DNA of 64,000 nucleotides, taken from Adenophora triphylla var. japonica (taxonomy: Eukaryota > Streptophyta > Magnoliopsida > Asterales > Campanulaceae). A program made the translations under genes and the position numbers. Below are positions 22,976 through 35,000 of this stretch, in pieces. The stretch is from contig JAFEMH010000524.1 in assembly GCA_022495995.1 (NCBI GenBank), positions 372,001 to 436,000 on the forward strand, given 5' to 3'. The notes below the pieces were generated by a model that worked only from the letters and a program-made list of their open reading frames with translations, was not told the origin of the DNA and made no database searches. Within the stretch, counting starts at the first letter, position 1, and each line of letters begins with the position of its first letter.

Positions 22976-25521
22976 TTTTAATTTTTTTTCACGATGACAT
23001 ATGAGGATTCATGTTAGCCGACCCCAAATTATTTTGGGACTAAGGCTTTGTTGTTGTTGTTGTTGTATAAAACCAAATGAATAAAAAGGGAAAATGTAGC
23101 AGAACCAGCATCAAAAACATAAATCGGGAAACTAAATTAGTTACTTTTCACAGTTCCAAATACATGCACAAAAAAATTAGAAACATTTAAGCAAGGAATT
23201 ACCTTCTTGCGCTTTCCAGTGACCTTAATCCCACTTCGATCAGACTTCCCTACATTAAAATCAACAGCACTGATGCCTCCTTCATCCTTAAACGCTACAT
23301 GAGTTGAAGCCAATCCAATGACACACAAACTTTGGCCCGAAAGAGAAAAAAGTGAAGATAGTAAACTACTAATTCAAATAAATTGATTTCAGTTGCTAAA
23401 AGGAACCAATTTTTTTTTTAGCATAAAACTGCCCATTTGTTTCAGAGTAAAATGTTTAATTGAAAAGGATAATACACCTTCATCCGTAAATGAGTGCCCA
23501 TTCTCTAAAAGAGTTTGTCCAGAATAAGTGCCCATTTTTAATAAAGTTACTAAATTTACCTTTAATAAATATCACATTTCAATGTATACTTGCAATATTA
23601 TTAAGTCCAAAAGGCGGATAGTAAGGGTAATCATGCAAATGACCTTTTCATAATTAAGGGACACTTTTATAAGGTTGAGTTTTAATAGTTAATATTCACA
23701 AATATTCTTGCTATCTACTTTCAAACTTTTAGTTTTGCAAGTATAAAATGAAATATGAAAAAAAATGGTAAAGAAATCATTTAGGGACCAAAAAAGGTCA
23801 TTCTTTTTGGGACGGAGGTAGTATTTATCACTAAGATATGAACAAATGAGTTATTCCCTTTGTTCATCCCAAAGAACCTGTTGTATTCATTACTCAATGG
23901 ATCATGCACAAAAAATAGCTCGGACCTGTTGTATTCATTACTCAACGGATCATGGATAATACAAAAACTTCTGATATTGATAGTCTAATTTACTCAATTT
24001 TGATTTTGGACAGGTGATTTATAGTTTTGTAGGTGGTAATGTTGCATACTATTACACGGCCATAGTTGAATAAAAACAAAGAATTCCATTCAGCACTTCT
24101 GAATGACAATAATCATTTTAGTAAATATGATAAGGGTGTTGGAACTTATGTAGACTTGTGTGGTAAAAGATGAAAGTTAAAAGTGTTTTTTTTAAATATA
24201 GAGCCTTTGGTAAAAATTAGGTGTGTGCGCTAAAATGAGCGTAACTTTTGATTCCAGATGAACCACGGAACGCACCGCATATCAAATCGAAGCTCTTTTC
24301 GAGACGGACAAAAGTCATGGGCATAGCCCCATGACACAGGTTCTTATAAACATAAAGCTCGAATCTTGGCAGTCAAATGATGTGCTGAACTAATTTAATT
24401 TTTGTAAATTAATATTAAAATATTTTTAATATTATTTTAAATTATTATTTTAAGTTCTGGATAATGCCAGATTTGATTTTTGAATTAACAGTTTCAACTG
24501 TCATAAACTGTTGAAAAATCTGTGTCTGAATTTGAAAAGACATGTCTTTTCAAAACTTAGTCCTATATAAACCATATCAGATTGTGTTCCTAGATACACA
24601 AATTTTCATCTTCTCTTTCCCTTCTATCATTCTGAAAGCATATAGTATATTCGCCAGGGAACAAGTTCTTCTGTAGGAACTTGTTCCAAAGTGTTGTATC
24701 CTCAAGCCAGACGTCCTAAACTGCAGCAGAAGCGGGAACGAATTTCTGACTTAGGACACTGTCAAGCAGGCCTCACTTTGAAGAATTTGTAGCGTTTTCA
24801 TGTTTATATTTGTTTTATAATCTGATTTTGATTTAAATATTATTGTAATTACTTTTATTAGTATTTCTATTTATAGAATATTAGATTGGTTCTAACAAAG
24901 GGTAATCATGGAAAATTAGCATGTAAGATTCTGAGGGGAGCCGAACTTCCCAGCATAAAAAGTATGAGTCTTTGATGGAAATGGATTGAAATAAATGTAT
25001 AATTTGCATAGAGTCAAATAGAAAAATAGTAAGGCATTGCTACATATTTGTGGAGAATTATTTTAACATTAAAATAAGTGGAGCCAAAATACAAAACTCA
25101 ACATATGTTCATTGGAGCCAAAATATATATAAAAAAAAAAAAAAAAAAAACTCAATTCATACCCATTGGCATGCCGGTGAACATACTGATCGTGCCCTGG
25201 CTTCATAAAATCTGGCAATATTCAAAAAATAACAAAAAAATAAATTAACCCAGACATGCTTTCCGCAATTAAATATGAGAAAACAAACTTCAATTTAATC
25301 GAAATTGAATTACCTGTAGCGAAGAATGTGATGAAATTGGATTCAACGGCGGAGGGAGGGGTAAAAGGGAGATCGGCGACATCTGGTACGAGAAGCTTCT
25401 GCAAATCATCATCGTATTTTCCTTCAACTGTGTTGAAATTTTTGACATTTAAGGCTTCCGGTAGCTGATGCTCCGGGCCGGAATTAGAAAGGGAACAATC
25501 GTCGGCGCTTAGCTCCGTCAT
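20709..25521 (-). CDS. ABITRAM: Abitram (Simiate/FAM206A) homologue, six exons
   Basis: Reconstructed from splice sites. Exons: 25314-25521, 25163-25211, 23203-23329, 21777-21850, 21580-21652, 20709-20822. All junctions are GT..AG and the phases agree, giving 214 residues. Landmarks in order are PFTPPSAVESNFITFFA, KPGHDQYVHRHANGLCVIGL, ISAVDFNVGKSDRSGIKVTG, HFESNTALCKVCTND, CVKGSLLEVNERL and ADREGYIAIIMP. These match the Abitram family throughout, including the conserved C-terminal GYIA block. The animal protein is a small actin-binding nuclear-speckle transcription modulator; the plant role is not established. An upstream in-frame Met exists at 25662, but the start at 25521 fits the family better. 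Introns 2, 3 and 5 are full of transposable elements, yet the coding exons are intact. Confidence 0.9.
20924..21125. mobile_element. hAT-type MITE in the last Abitram intron
   Basis: 202 bp, CAGTGGTGAAGC..GCCACTG, with the perfect 8-bp target duplication CGTGTTTC at 20916-20923 and 21126-21133. Non-coding. Confidence 0.88.
22143..23068. repeat. large inverted repeat (SINE-like arms) in Abitram intron 3
   Basis: The left arm (22143-22237) contains AAAGCCTTAGTCCCAAAATA and GCTAACATGAATCCTC. The right arm (22984-23068) is its reverse complement over about 85-90 bp, down to a (TTG)n tail. The arms resemble a widespread plant SINE-type repeat. The 750-bp loop includes a long T-rich tract. Confidence 0.85.
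22718..22980. repeat. (TTTAT)n/(TTTA)n low-complexity tract
   Basis: About 260 bp of T-rich TTTAT, TTTA and GTTGTT units. The frame across it is artificial. Confidence 0.95.
23808..23880. mobile_element. Stowaway end fragments in Abitram intron 2
   Basis: TTTGGGACGGAGGTAG followed by TA is a right end. TATTCCCTTTGTTCATCCCAAAG at about 23853 looks like the start of another copy. Both are incomplete. Confidence 0.4.
24137..24897 (+). mobile_element. solo LTR (Copia-like) in Abitram intron 2
   Basis: 761 bp, TGTTGGAAC..GTTCTAACA, with the 5-bp target duplication AAGGG at 24132-24136 and 24898-24902 and no internal region. TATATAA at 24564-24570 gives the + orientation, opposite to the host gene. 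A dyad GTCATGGG-6-CCCATGAC (24314-24335) lies upstream of the TATA box. A GGAACAAGTTC/GAACTTGTTCC hairpin lies downstream at 24658-24689. Confidence 0.9.
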
Positions 25522-25736
25522 GGAATTGAAAATTACGGCCAGTGGGAGGAATAAACTGATTTTGAATGTTAGGTCAAAGGACTTCAATTGGATTTGAAGC
25601 AGGTCAACTGGACTGGTTAGTCCATTCGTGTCAGGCCTTATACTTATTGGGCTTCCAATCATGTTAGACCTCCTTTATCAACAACTCAATTCAATTCAAT
25701 TCAATAATATAATATTATTTTTTTCTCTTTTACATA

Positions 25737-26014
25737 CTTTCATCATCTCAATAGTAGCTTTTCATTTTGCCATTTTGGGTGTCCCGTTAATAGCTTTCAC
25801 TTTCCTTTTTTGGCAAAGAAATTTTTACTATTCCCTCCACTCATTCTCTCTCCTACATTATTTTAATACTCACAACACCATTATAATTTACTATTCACTT
25901 CACTCATTCTCTCTCCTATTTTTAAATTACACTCACAACATTTTTTCTTCCCACCCATTTTATTAATTTGCGTGTAAGGCAAAAAACGGACAGCTTCTAT
26001 TGAAACGGAGGGAG
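25737..26014. mobile_element. Stowaway MITE, decayed, upstream of Abitram
   Basis: An inverted relative of 15731-16009, sharing GTTAATAGCTT, TTACTATTCCCTCCA and CTCACAACA. The right end GAAACGGAGGGAG is followed by TA. The left terminus is mutated (CTTTCATCATCTCAATAG). Confidence 0.7.
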
Positions 26015-26185
26015 TATATCTTTTACAATCCAAATCAATCTCCTTCATTTTTTGACTTTATTCACAATTCAATCCAACCAACCAACTCAACTCAAATATC
26101 ATTTATTCTTATTTTTTATTACATATATTATTAACCTCATTTTTTCTTATTTTTTGTCTTATAATAAATTTATATAAGAGTTGGT

Positions 26186-27500
26186 CTTATAAAAAACTAG
26201 TTTTTTCTTAAGATAAGGAAAAACGTGTTTTCAAAATAAACGGTGGCAATTTTGTAATTACTGGCAATCATGTTCAAAATAAACGGTGGCATTTTCGTAA
26301 TTAATGGTTCCCCCGTTTATGCCGTTGTACATTTAACAAATGGCCACAGTGTAATGTGCTGGTGCATATGTAAGCAAAAGTGCCGGCGAAAAAGTGCAGT
26401 CTGGAGTTTAACAAAGTGCCAGTGTGTAACCGATCGGCACTTGTTAAACTGAAACTGGCACTTTTTACACGGGCACTTTTAAATACATGAACTGGCACTC
26501 TTCACACTGGCACTCTGTTACACTAACACTGACACTTTGTTTCACTAATATTTTTGCTGGCTCTCAAAAATAGAAGCACTGGCATTCCAAAATACATGGA
26601 CTGACATTTGAAAACACATTTACTGGCACTCAAAAAATGTATATACTGGCACTCAAAAACACTGATAATTATTTTTGCTGGCTCTCAAAAAAACATGAAC
26701 TGGCATTCAAAAACACATGGACTGGCATTCAAAATTACAAGAACTGGCATTTAAAAACACATACACTGGCACCAAAAAAACTCTGGTAATCATTTTTACT
26801 GACTCTAAAAAATACAAAAATTGGCACTTCAAAACACATGAACTGGCACTCAAAAAAATAAACACTGGCATTAATTTACACTGGAACTGGCACATCAAAA
26901 TCCCTCAGCAATACTCTCAAAAATACAAATACTGGCACTCCAAAATACATAAACTGGCACTCAAAAAAACAAACAATGGCATTAGTTTGAAGCCCAGGCT
27001 GTCATCATCTCTCTCTCTCTCGTCTCTCTCTATACGCTACGCAGAACCAAAATCCTCACCATTGCCGTATCCGCGGCGCGTCTCCGCGACGTCGTTGAAT
27101 CGCGACGCGTCCCTCTCTTCCACTCTCAGATCGGCCTCCTTCCTCCCCTCGAGATTGCCCTAATTATGGTCTGTCCCCTACTCAATTCCACTCTCAGTCG
27201 CCGATCTTAGGGTTCCGAATCATTTAATTATATGTATTGGCTATTATTTGGTGCAGATTGAAGATTATTACGGTTGGGTAGCGATTGAGAGAGGTTTGGG
27301 TTAGGTTTCCGGCCGGAAAGGTCGTCGGTCGATGGGTTTAGAGAGAGAGGACAGATGAAGAAGATGGTTAGGGAGAGAGCAACGGTTTTCCGTTTAGAAA
27401 GAGAAAGAGCAAGCCCTGCGTGCGTTTAGAGAGAGAATGAGAGAGTTGCCGGGAAAAACACTTTTTTTGTTAAGCTTAAAAAAAACGCGTTTTTTATAAG
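26186..27500. mobile_element. non-autonomous TIR DNA transposon with minisatellite and GC-rich insert
   Basis: The left end CTTATAAAAAACTAG.. (26186-26232) is the inverted counterpart of the right end ..CGCGTTTTTTATAAG (27452-27500) over about 45 bp with few mismatches. The interior holds the ACTGGCA minisatellite (26456-26985). A GC-rich block (about 27000-27400) with CTCTCTCTCTCG and GCGTCTCCGCGACG looks like a captured gene leader. I found no transposase and no convincing target duplication, so the superfamily is open (MULE-like is possible). Confidence 0.65.
26456..26985. repeat. degenerate ACTGGCACTCAAAAACAC minisatellite
   Basis: About 20-25 diverged copies of an 18-20-bp unit (ACTGGCAYT followed by CAAAAAYAC), sometimes as longer compound units. 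Frames through it are chance. Confidence 0.88.
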
Positions 27501-28026
27501 TTTTTGGCTTTATATAATATTTTATATTACTAAATTTATATAATTATTATACAAAAATACGATATATAAAAAAATATAAAAATGAAGTTAAATTTGAAAT
27601 TCAAATTCACTTTTTATAAATACAATAAATGATATTTGAGAATTTTAGATTGTGCTTCAAATTCAATAAATTTGGTCTCTATTTATAGAAGATAAAAAAA
27701 TAAAAATTTTAATATTTTTTATTTTAATAAATTTTTAATATAATTAAAAATAATTTAAATTAAAAGTGAAAAAATATATTTTGAAAAATCCACCAATCAA
27801 TGGTTGGTGGACATGTGTCCCACCATAGAAAGAATTGGATCACAATCAAGGATTGTTTCACCAATCGGATCACCAATCTTCTACAATCTTCATTTCTTTT
27901 TTCTTTTTCTTTTTTTCAAAATTTTTGTCTTCTTCTTCCTATGATCTTGGCCAAAGATCACCGATAAAGGAGGCCTTAGGCCATTTACTCTTATTTATAT
28001 ATAACTCCTCCGTTTTCTTTGTTATT

Positions 28027-28146
28027 TGTTAGAGATATTATTTCACATTGGAAATTGATAAACTTTGCCTATAATATATAAAGATTTTGGGTCACTCCCC
28101 TTATCACCAATTGATTTTAAGGTGGACTTTAAGATGATATCAGAGC
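28027..28146 (+). mobile_element. TRIM/Copia LTR remnant with primer binding site
   Basis: TGTTAGAGATATTATTTCAC.., TATATAAAG, GGGTCACTCC and CACCAATTGATTTTAAGGTGG are typical TRIM-like LTR words. TGATATCAGAGC (28135-28146) follows at once, one base off the tRNA-iMet site. No second LTR was found. Confidence 0.6.
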
Positions 28147-28331
28147 TGGTCTATTACACGTGCACTGCGCCACCCGATTGATATTATCGTTGTCCCGCTC
28201 GAATACATTTTATTATTTTAGTCTCACTAGATTTAATCAAGCCAAAAAACAAAAATTACAAACAAATTAATCACAAATGCCCAACAATATCAAACAATCA
28301 AACCAAATCCAAATCTTTCATGCAATATCAC

Positions 28332-29067
28332 CTAATTAACCACCCTACAATCCCTTCTGATCTCCGTTCCAACTCCGGTGATACTACTCATTCTGATCAT
28401 TGAATTCACAAACGCGTTCTCAAACTCTTCTTGCGAGCTAGCAAACTTTGTAACAAGCGCTTTTCCCCTCGTCGTAGCCACCAAAGACTGATCCGAAGAG
28501 AACAAGCTCTTCCCTTGCAGAAGTAACTTGTAGTACACATTATCAAATACAGTTGTCGAAGAATCCATGGTGGACCCCGCACTTCTAACCTTGTTGTGCA
28601 TCGGGCAGACTTGTCGTAGGCTGGCTGCAAATGATGGATGCAAAGACGGGTCAACGTCTTGTGTGGTATCAAAGTTGTGGATCCTGTTTTGGAAGGATGA
28701 GCAATGAGAGAACCCCAAGGTGTGACCTCCTATATAGACAATGTCAAGAAATATTTAGATTGAGTAATCAATATATATATATATATACTCCCTCCGTCCC
28801 ACCTTAGTGTAGACTAAGGTGGTGGGCACAATAACTAAGGAATATTATTAAGATAATGAAAATGTGTGGTAGGAAATGAAGAGAGAGAATGAGTGGAGTG
28901 AATAGTAGGTTGGTTGAATAAATTGTATGGTAAAAAATGAAGAGAGAGAATGAGTGGGTGGGGTAGGGAAAATAAAAAATAATAAAAAAAATTCTAATTT
29001 GGGCAGTCTACACTAAAGTGGGACGGACGAAAAAGGAAAGAAGTCTACACTAAGGTGGGACGGAGGA

Positions 29068-29154
<87 letters not shown>

Positions 29155-30109
29155 TATCTGTGTGTGTGCGCGCGCGCGCGTGCGTGTGAACACTTTTATG
29201 ATGTGGGAAATTTGAGATATGTACCTGAGAGGGCTACTAAATCATCCATGGAAAGACCTCTTTGAGAGAAGCTTTGTTGCAGTTGGGATATGTTGAAAGT
29301 GGGAGCTGGTAATTGTCTTGTTTCTGTTGCTTTTGATATTCTTCCATCTTTTCTCCCTTTTGGAACTTCCCATGTAGGACCTCCAGACTGAAGAAAGAAA
29401 GTAAAATCTAATGCATGTTTGTAAGAATAATAATCCTGTTGTCCCATAATAATGATAAATGTCGCACTTTCCTTTTTAATCCGTTCCAAAATAAGTGTTG
29501 TGGTTCTAAATTAAAAAAAAATACCTTTTTTTTTGGGAGGAAATAGTACAGATTTTAAATGTAATAGGGCGATACTGACCAGATGAACTGCATCCCTTGC
29601 CGCTAGAGCCAATATATCAGCACATGAAACAGTGCCAGGACACATCGCCTCGACTTCCTTCTTAGCTATGTCTATGACATAAAATGCATGCAATGAAATG
29701 TTTGGTGGTCCGTCTTTTTCGGCTTGGTTATTCTTTGTTGAGTTCAACAGCACAGAACCATCACAACCCTTCAAGAATTTAAAAAAAAATAAATGTTAAA
29801 ACAAGAAGAAAAAAAGAGGGTTAGGTCTTTTTGTATGTACATATAGAAAACTTATGAGACTCGTTTAGGGACGGAGGAGGAAGATATGAAGATTACTCTA
29901 ACGAAGCAGTCATGGAAATGCATGCGAAGTAAAGCTGCAGGGATTGTCTTGTCATTCAACATGGCTTTCTTCACGGTATGGGTAATGATTGACTCGGCCT
30001 TTGGGCATGTTTGAGCGTAGTAGTTGGAACTCAATGCAGTCGCAATATCAGAAAAGAGTACTGAAAATATAACAAAAACGACGAGTAAAGAAACAAAGTT
30101 GGCTGCCAT
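28332..30109 (-). CDS. PRX64: class III peroxidase, PRX64-like (copy 1)
   Basis: Four exons with GT..AG introns: 29897-30109, 29580-29768, 29225-29387, 28332-28729. They encode 320 residues, the normal family length. An N-terminal signal peptide ends near ..ATALS. The distal haem pocket is [12 protein letters not shown], with the acid-base His and catalytic Arg. Next come GCDGSVLL (calcium and disulphide) and [15 protein letters not shown]. The proximal haem ligand lies in [15 protein letters not shown]. All eight structural cysteines appear present. [18 protein letters not shown] and [11 protein letters not shown] match Arabidopsis PRX64, a secreted peroxidase that uses H2O2 to polymerise lignin at the Casparian strip. 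Intron 3 contains a Stowaway MITE and a TA repeat. A paralogue lies at 36842-38089. Confidence 0.95.
28788..29068. mobile_element. Stowaway MITE in intron 3 of peroxidase copy 1
   Basis: CTCCCTCCGTCCCACCTTAG at the left, GGTGGGACGGAGGAG at the right, flanked by TA. The internal end TCTACACTAAAGTGGGACGG is repeated twice at the right, suggesting a small duplication. Confidence 0.88.
29069..29190. repeat. (TA)n followed by (TG)n/(CG)n alternating tract
   Basis: About 75 bp of TA, then CACATATATATCTGTG, then GTGTGTGCGCGCGCGCG. It is nearly perfect purine-pyrimidine alternation. Confidence 0.95.
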
Positions 30110-31311
30110 TGTTGAAGAGTTCTTTCTTTTGGTATACTTTGTTGATGAAAACTTTAGAAAACTAAAGGGTATTTGTAGGGGTAAAAAATAGAAAAAAGGG
30201 CCAATTTGGTGAGCTTGCTAGCTCCATTATACAGAGTGTATAAGGAGTTGTTCAAGCATTCCATGTCCCCTAAGTTTGCTTAAACTATTTGGACCTTTTC
30301 CTTTAAGGAAAGTAGATATAGCTGTTAAAAAGGATTGTCACTCAATACTCCATTGACCACGAAAAAAAAGAAGAACTGTTTTGACTTTCTAAAGTCAATT
30401 TGATCATTTTTTCGACGGAAATTAGATATGAATATGGTTTATAGAAGTCGTAGTTTTATGTTCCAACGGCGTAAAACAGTAACAGAGTCACTTAAGATCC
30501 GAAATATCGTACAAAGTGACATGAAAATATGATTAGGTGTAAGCATATTTTCTTGCAACTTCCAAGTTCCAAAAAGCGTCCTAGCTATTAACCAAACCTT
30601 AGTCCACCAAAAACAGAGCTAGCCACCTGAACCTGAACCAGAACCATATGCTTAAATCAGACAAAGCCATAAGGATCAGGTTCATGAAACAAACCGATTA
30701 AGAAATGTACGCCTCCAACGTCAGGTTAACAACCGCGGTTTGGTTTCTGTTGTAGCCTAAAAGGGAAAATTCTGAATGTGTTTGGTGGCTAAGGTGCAAC
30801 AGATAAAGTAACAGTCGCATGGTTAGGTCCAAAATTTTCAACTACTGTTTTGTTTCAGTATTATAATGCTCCGTACGTCCCAAAATAATTGCCTTTTTTT
30901 TTTTCATTTTTGATTCACCCAAAAATAAATGTCTGCATTTTTTTCAACACGACATGTCCTTATATCTCATGGGCTACGAGAGTACCATAGGTCGTGTCTT
31001 GTGAAAGAATCAGGATTTGGTGATCTCGGGACTGCATATAACAGTCTGAAAGGCCATCCTGATCTTTAAACCCCATCCAACGGCCATCCTATCGTGAATT
31101 GCCAAGCAGCCCGATGGCAGAGCCCGGATCCCTTCTAAACCTCTTTATAGGTAATATTTGAAGATCAGCATTTTTACATCAAGTTAACGGAATGCATCAA
31201 TGAGAGACCAAACAATAGTGGATCGTTTTACAACCGGACTAAATGTCCCTGCAAAATTTAAAGCTTAGGATTGTCCCTAATTGATGGTGGACATACAAGG
31301 GGACTACGGGC
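30110..31311. other. upstream region of peroxidase copy 1, no gene seen
   Basis: On the minus strand the TATA-like TACAAATACCC lies about 65 bp before the start codon. A Stowaway-like fragment CCGTACGTCCCAAAATAATT lies at about 30870. Otherwise it is unremarkable. Confidence 0.5.
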
Positions 31312-31554
31312 AAGAGGCGAAGCCAGAAAATTTTGAAAACGGGGTCAAGTTTGCTTTAGACATGAATATGACAGTTATGGAAGGGGGTCAAAAAATCTAT
31401 ATAGTACAAATTTAACCCAAAATCAAGGGGGTCAAAAACTAATAAAATGATCATTTCAAGTAGTGAAATGACATTTATAAATATTGGAAGGTGCTAAAAA
31501 TGATAATTTCCAAAATTGAAGGGGGTCTTGTCACTAAGGTGGCTTCGCCCACTA
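31312..31554. mobile_element. hAT-type MITE
   Basis: 243 bp with ends AAGAGGCGAAGCC and GGCTTCGCCCACTA, duplicated ACTACGGGC on both sides (31303-31311, 31555-31563; 8-9 bp). It is related in its ends to the element at 20924-21125. Confidence 0.75.
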
Positions 31555-31794
31555 ACTACGGGCATGGCCGGCCCAAATGCCGGTCCTAGCAACACCATTT
31601 TGTTGTCGAATGTCATGAAAAGGCATGCACAGGGAAAATAGGTAGAAGACAACGATCTGCATACTTGGGCAGAAATGAAGCTGAAAGCGCAGACTTGAAC
31701 ACCCCTCCCCCCACTGGGCAGCATGATTCAAAACTTAAGGCAGACCAGAGGAAAAGGTTTGCATTTCAGTAACGGTAGAGGAAGAAGATGAGAC

Positions 31795-32096
31795 TATAGA
31801 AGTATTGGAAAAAGATATTTCATTTCATTGATCAACTGGGTATTTATATACAAAGAGTAGATAACAATACATTGATTTAAACAAGATTTATGAACAGAAG
31901 TGGAAGAGCATCAGTTGTTGTGGAAGAGCATCAGTTGCCGTGTGTCTGTCTGATGGTCTTGGTGTGAGGCGGCCGCATGGTGCTGAGGGAGGCGGCCGCA
32001 TGAGAGGCAGTAACTTCAGGGGTGGTTTGGACAGGATGAGGCGGGCGCATGGTGCTCTGTGAGGCGGGCGCCTCATACTGCAATGTATCTTTATCA
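31795..32096 (-). repeat. 3' LTR of the Copia element
   Basis: 302 bp. The minus-strand TATA box (rc of TATTTATA) is at 31841-31848. Four GC-rich GAGGCGGSCGC repeats at 31965-32075 lie upstream of it. Confidence 0.95.
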
Positions 32097-35000
32097 CGCC
32101 CCTGCAAGATGGACGATCTTGAAAGGCCAATCTTGGATAGTAACTCTTGAAACTTGGCACGAGGGAGTGGTTTAGTCAGGATGTCCGCCAATTGATCGCT
32201 TCCAGAGATGTGTGTGACACGGAGATTCTGACTTTGAACATTTTCTCGAACAAAATGATAATCCAAGCCGAGATGTTTCATTTTGGAGTGAAATCTCGGA
32301 TTCGCAGCTACATATGTCGCGCCCATATTGTCGCAATAAATTACCGGAGTGCTGGAAAGATGAACCTGGATTTCTTTGAGCAGATTTTGAAGCCAAAGAA
32401 CTTCAGCAGTTGTTGACGGCGCTCGATACTCCGCTTCCGTGGATGATCTAGCAAGGGTGCGTTGTTTGCGAGAGCTCCATGAGATTGGATTTTTCCTAGG
32501 TAAACAATATACCCGGTGGTGGAGGTGTAGTTGTCTTTGTCTCCCGCCCAATCCGCATCCGTAAATGCATGTAAGATAGGAGGGAATTTTTGTGAAGAAG
32601 AAGACCATGATGAGAGGAACCCGGCAAGGTAACGCAAAACTCGTTTTAAAGGCTGCCCAATGAAGATACGTGGGGCGGTGCATGTATTGAGAGAGTTTGT
32701 TCACAAAGCAAAGGAGATGTCAAGCCTTGTGAGTGAGAGGTATTGGAGGCCCCAACAAGAGCCCTATATTCGATAGTATTCGAAATAGGAGAGCCACCGT
32801 GAAGGGAAAGAGGTGGATTTGTGGCCGTGGGAGTAGGAACCGGTTTTGCTTCTGGTCGTGTGAGCACGAGAAAGAAGATCTTGAATGTATTTGAGTTGAG
32901 ATAAGAGAATACCCTCGGGATGAGGAAGTACTTCTACCCCAAGAAAGTAAGAGAGGGAGCCTAAGTCCTTAAGGGAAAAACGAGATGCAAAAGAGGAAAT
33001 AAAGGAGGTAAGAAGGGTGGAGTTTGAACCGGTAATAATGATATCGTCAACGTAAACAAGGAGAAAGATTGAACCAAGAGTATGTTTATGATAGAATAGT
33101 GAGGAGTCGGAAATACACTTGGAGAAACCAATGGAGAGAAGATAGGATTTGAGTTCGTTGTACCAAGCACGTGGTGCTTGTTTGAGCCCAATATAGGGCT
33201 TGGCGAAGTTTGCAAACATGTGTAGGATGAGTGGAGCTAATGAAACCCGGAGGTTGAACCATGTATACATCTTCTGAAAGAGTACCTTGTAAAAAGGCAT
33301 TATTGATATCAAGATGACGTAGTGGCCAGTTTTGTGAGAGAGCAAGGGAAAGAATTGTGCGAATTGTGGCGGGTTTGACAACGGGGCTAAAGGTTTCGGA
33401 ATAGTCTAGGCGGGACGTTGGTGAAACCCTTTGGCAACAAGTCTAGCTTTATGACGATCTACGGAGCCGTCGGGGTTATATTTGGTACGAAAAACCCATT
33501 TACATCCCACAAGATTTTGAGAAGAGGAGGGAGGAACAAGGTCCCAAGTGTGGTTTTGATAAGCGCATCATATTCGGATTGCATAGCGGTGCGCCAAATT
33601 TGGCTTTTGAGGGCTTGTGTTATGGTAGTGGGTTCGATAGTGGGGAAGCGAGGAAGGTGGGCATGGAGATTCATTTTAGTGAGAGGTTTTCTAATATTAT
33701 TACGAAGGCGAGTAATTGGGCCGGATGGAAGAGGTGGAGGGGTGGAATAGGTGATGAGGTGACGGTGGGTATGTTGGGAGATTCGGTTGAGAGAGGAGAA
33801 TTAGGTGTATTCTTTGGATGAATTATGGGATGTAGGGTAATGTTGTGTACGAAGTTTGTGGAGGGTTTGGAGAAATATTTGTAGGAGATGAAGCAGGAAG
33901 TATGGAAAGTTGAGAATTACACCAGGCATCAATATATTCAGAGGTGGTAGTGGGGTTAGTTTGTGGCAGGGAAGAGAAGGGAAATTTGTCTTCCACGAAC
34001 TTGACATGTCGTGATGTGAAGATTTTTAGAGAAGGGGGTTCAAGACAATAATATGCACTTTGAGACGGAGAGTAACCAACAAACACACAAGGGGAGGATC
34101 GAGGTTCAAGTTTATTTGAAGTATAGGGGCGAAGCCAAGGATAGCAAAGGCATCCAAAGCTTCGTAATTTAAGGTAGTTGGGTGGTTGTTTGTGAAGATA
34201 TTGATATGGTGATTGGAGTTGTAAGGTGGCGGTTGGCATGCGATTGATTAAATAGCATGCAGTTGTGAAGGCTAGAGACCAATACTTTCGAGGCATAGAA
34301 GAGTGAGTAAGTAGAGAAAGCCCCGTTTCAACAATGTGACGATGACGTCTTTCAGAGTACCCGTTATGTTCGGGAGTGTGAGGGGGAGAGGTTAAATGAT
34401 TTATACCATGAGAAGCAAGAAGAGGGCGTAGGCCAATATACTCACCACCATTGTCACTGAAAATAGTGAGAATTGATCGATTAAAATATTTTTCAACAAG
34501 GAGTTTAAATCGAGAAAAAATGGTGGTGGCATCATTTTTATGTTTTAGTGGGTAGAACCAAATGTATTTAGAGAAATGGTCTACAAAGATGATGTAATAT
34601 TTGAACCCATCGTAGGAGGTAATGGGGGAGGTCCATACATCACTGTAAAGAATGTCAAGCGGGCCAAGAGACGTAATAGAATTTTCATAGAATGGCAACT
34701 TGTGACTTTTATTCTGATCACACGAATTACATTGAAACGAAATAGAAGTAGGAATACGTAAATTAAAATGATTACTGATGTGTCTTAAAATGGAATAAGA
34801 GGGATGACCAAGACGGTGGTGCCAATTTGAAGCGGATGTAAGATGGGCAGAGTGTGTTGAAGGTGGAGAGGGTTGCCATTCATATACCCCAGATTTAGTT
34901 TTGCCTTGGAATAGAAGTGCCCCCGTTGAAAGATCCTTCACAAAATAAGAATGAGGTAAAAATGTGATGGAGGCATTATTATCAAAGCAAAATTTAGAAA

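Noticed and set aside
22588..23004. Hydrophobic Phe/Leu/Tyr-rich frame suggesting a membrane protein
   Set aside because: It is the (TTTAT)n tract inside an Abitram intron, on the opposite strand.
26717..27163. 148-codon frame with repeated His-Lys-Leu words
   Set aside because: Produced by the ACTGGCA minisatellite running into a CT-rich leader-like segment; no conserved domain.
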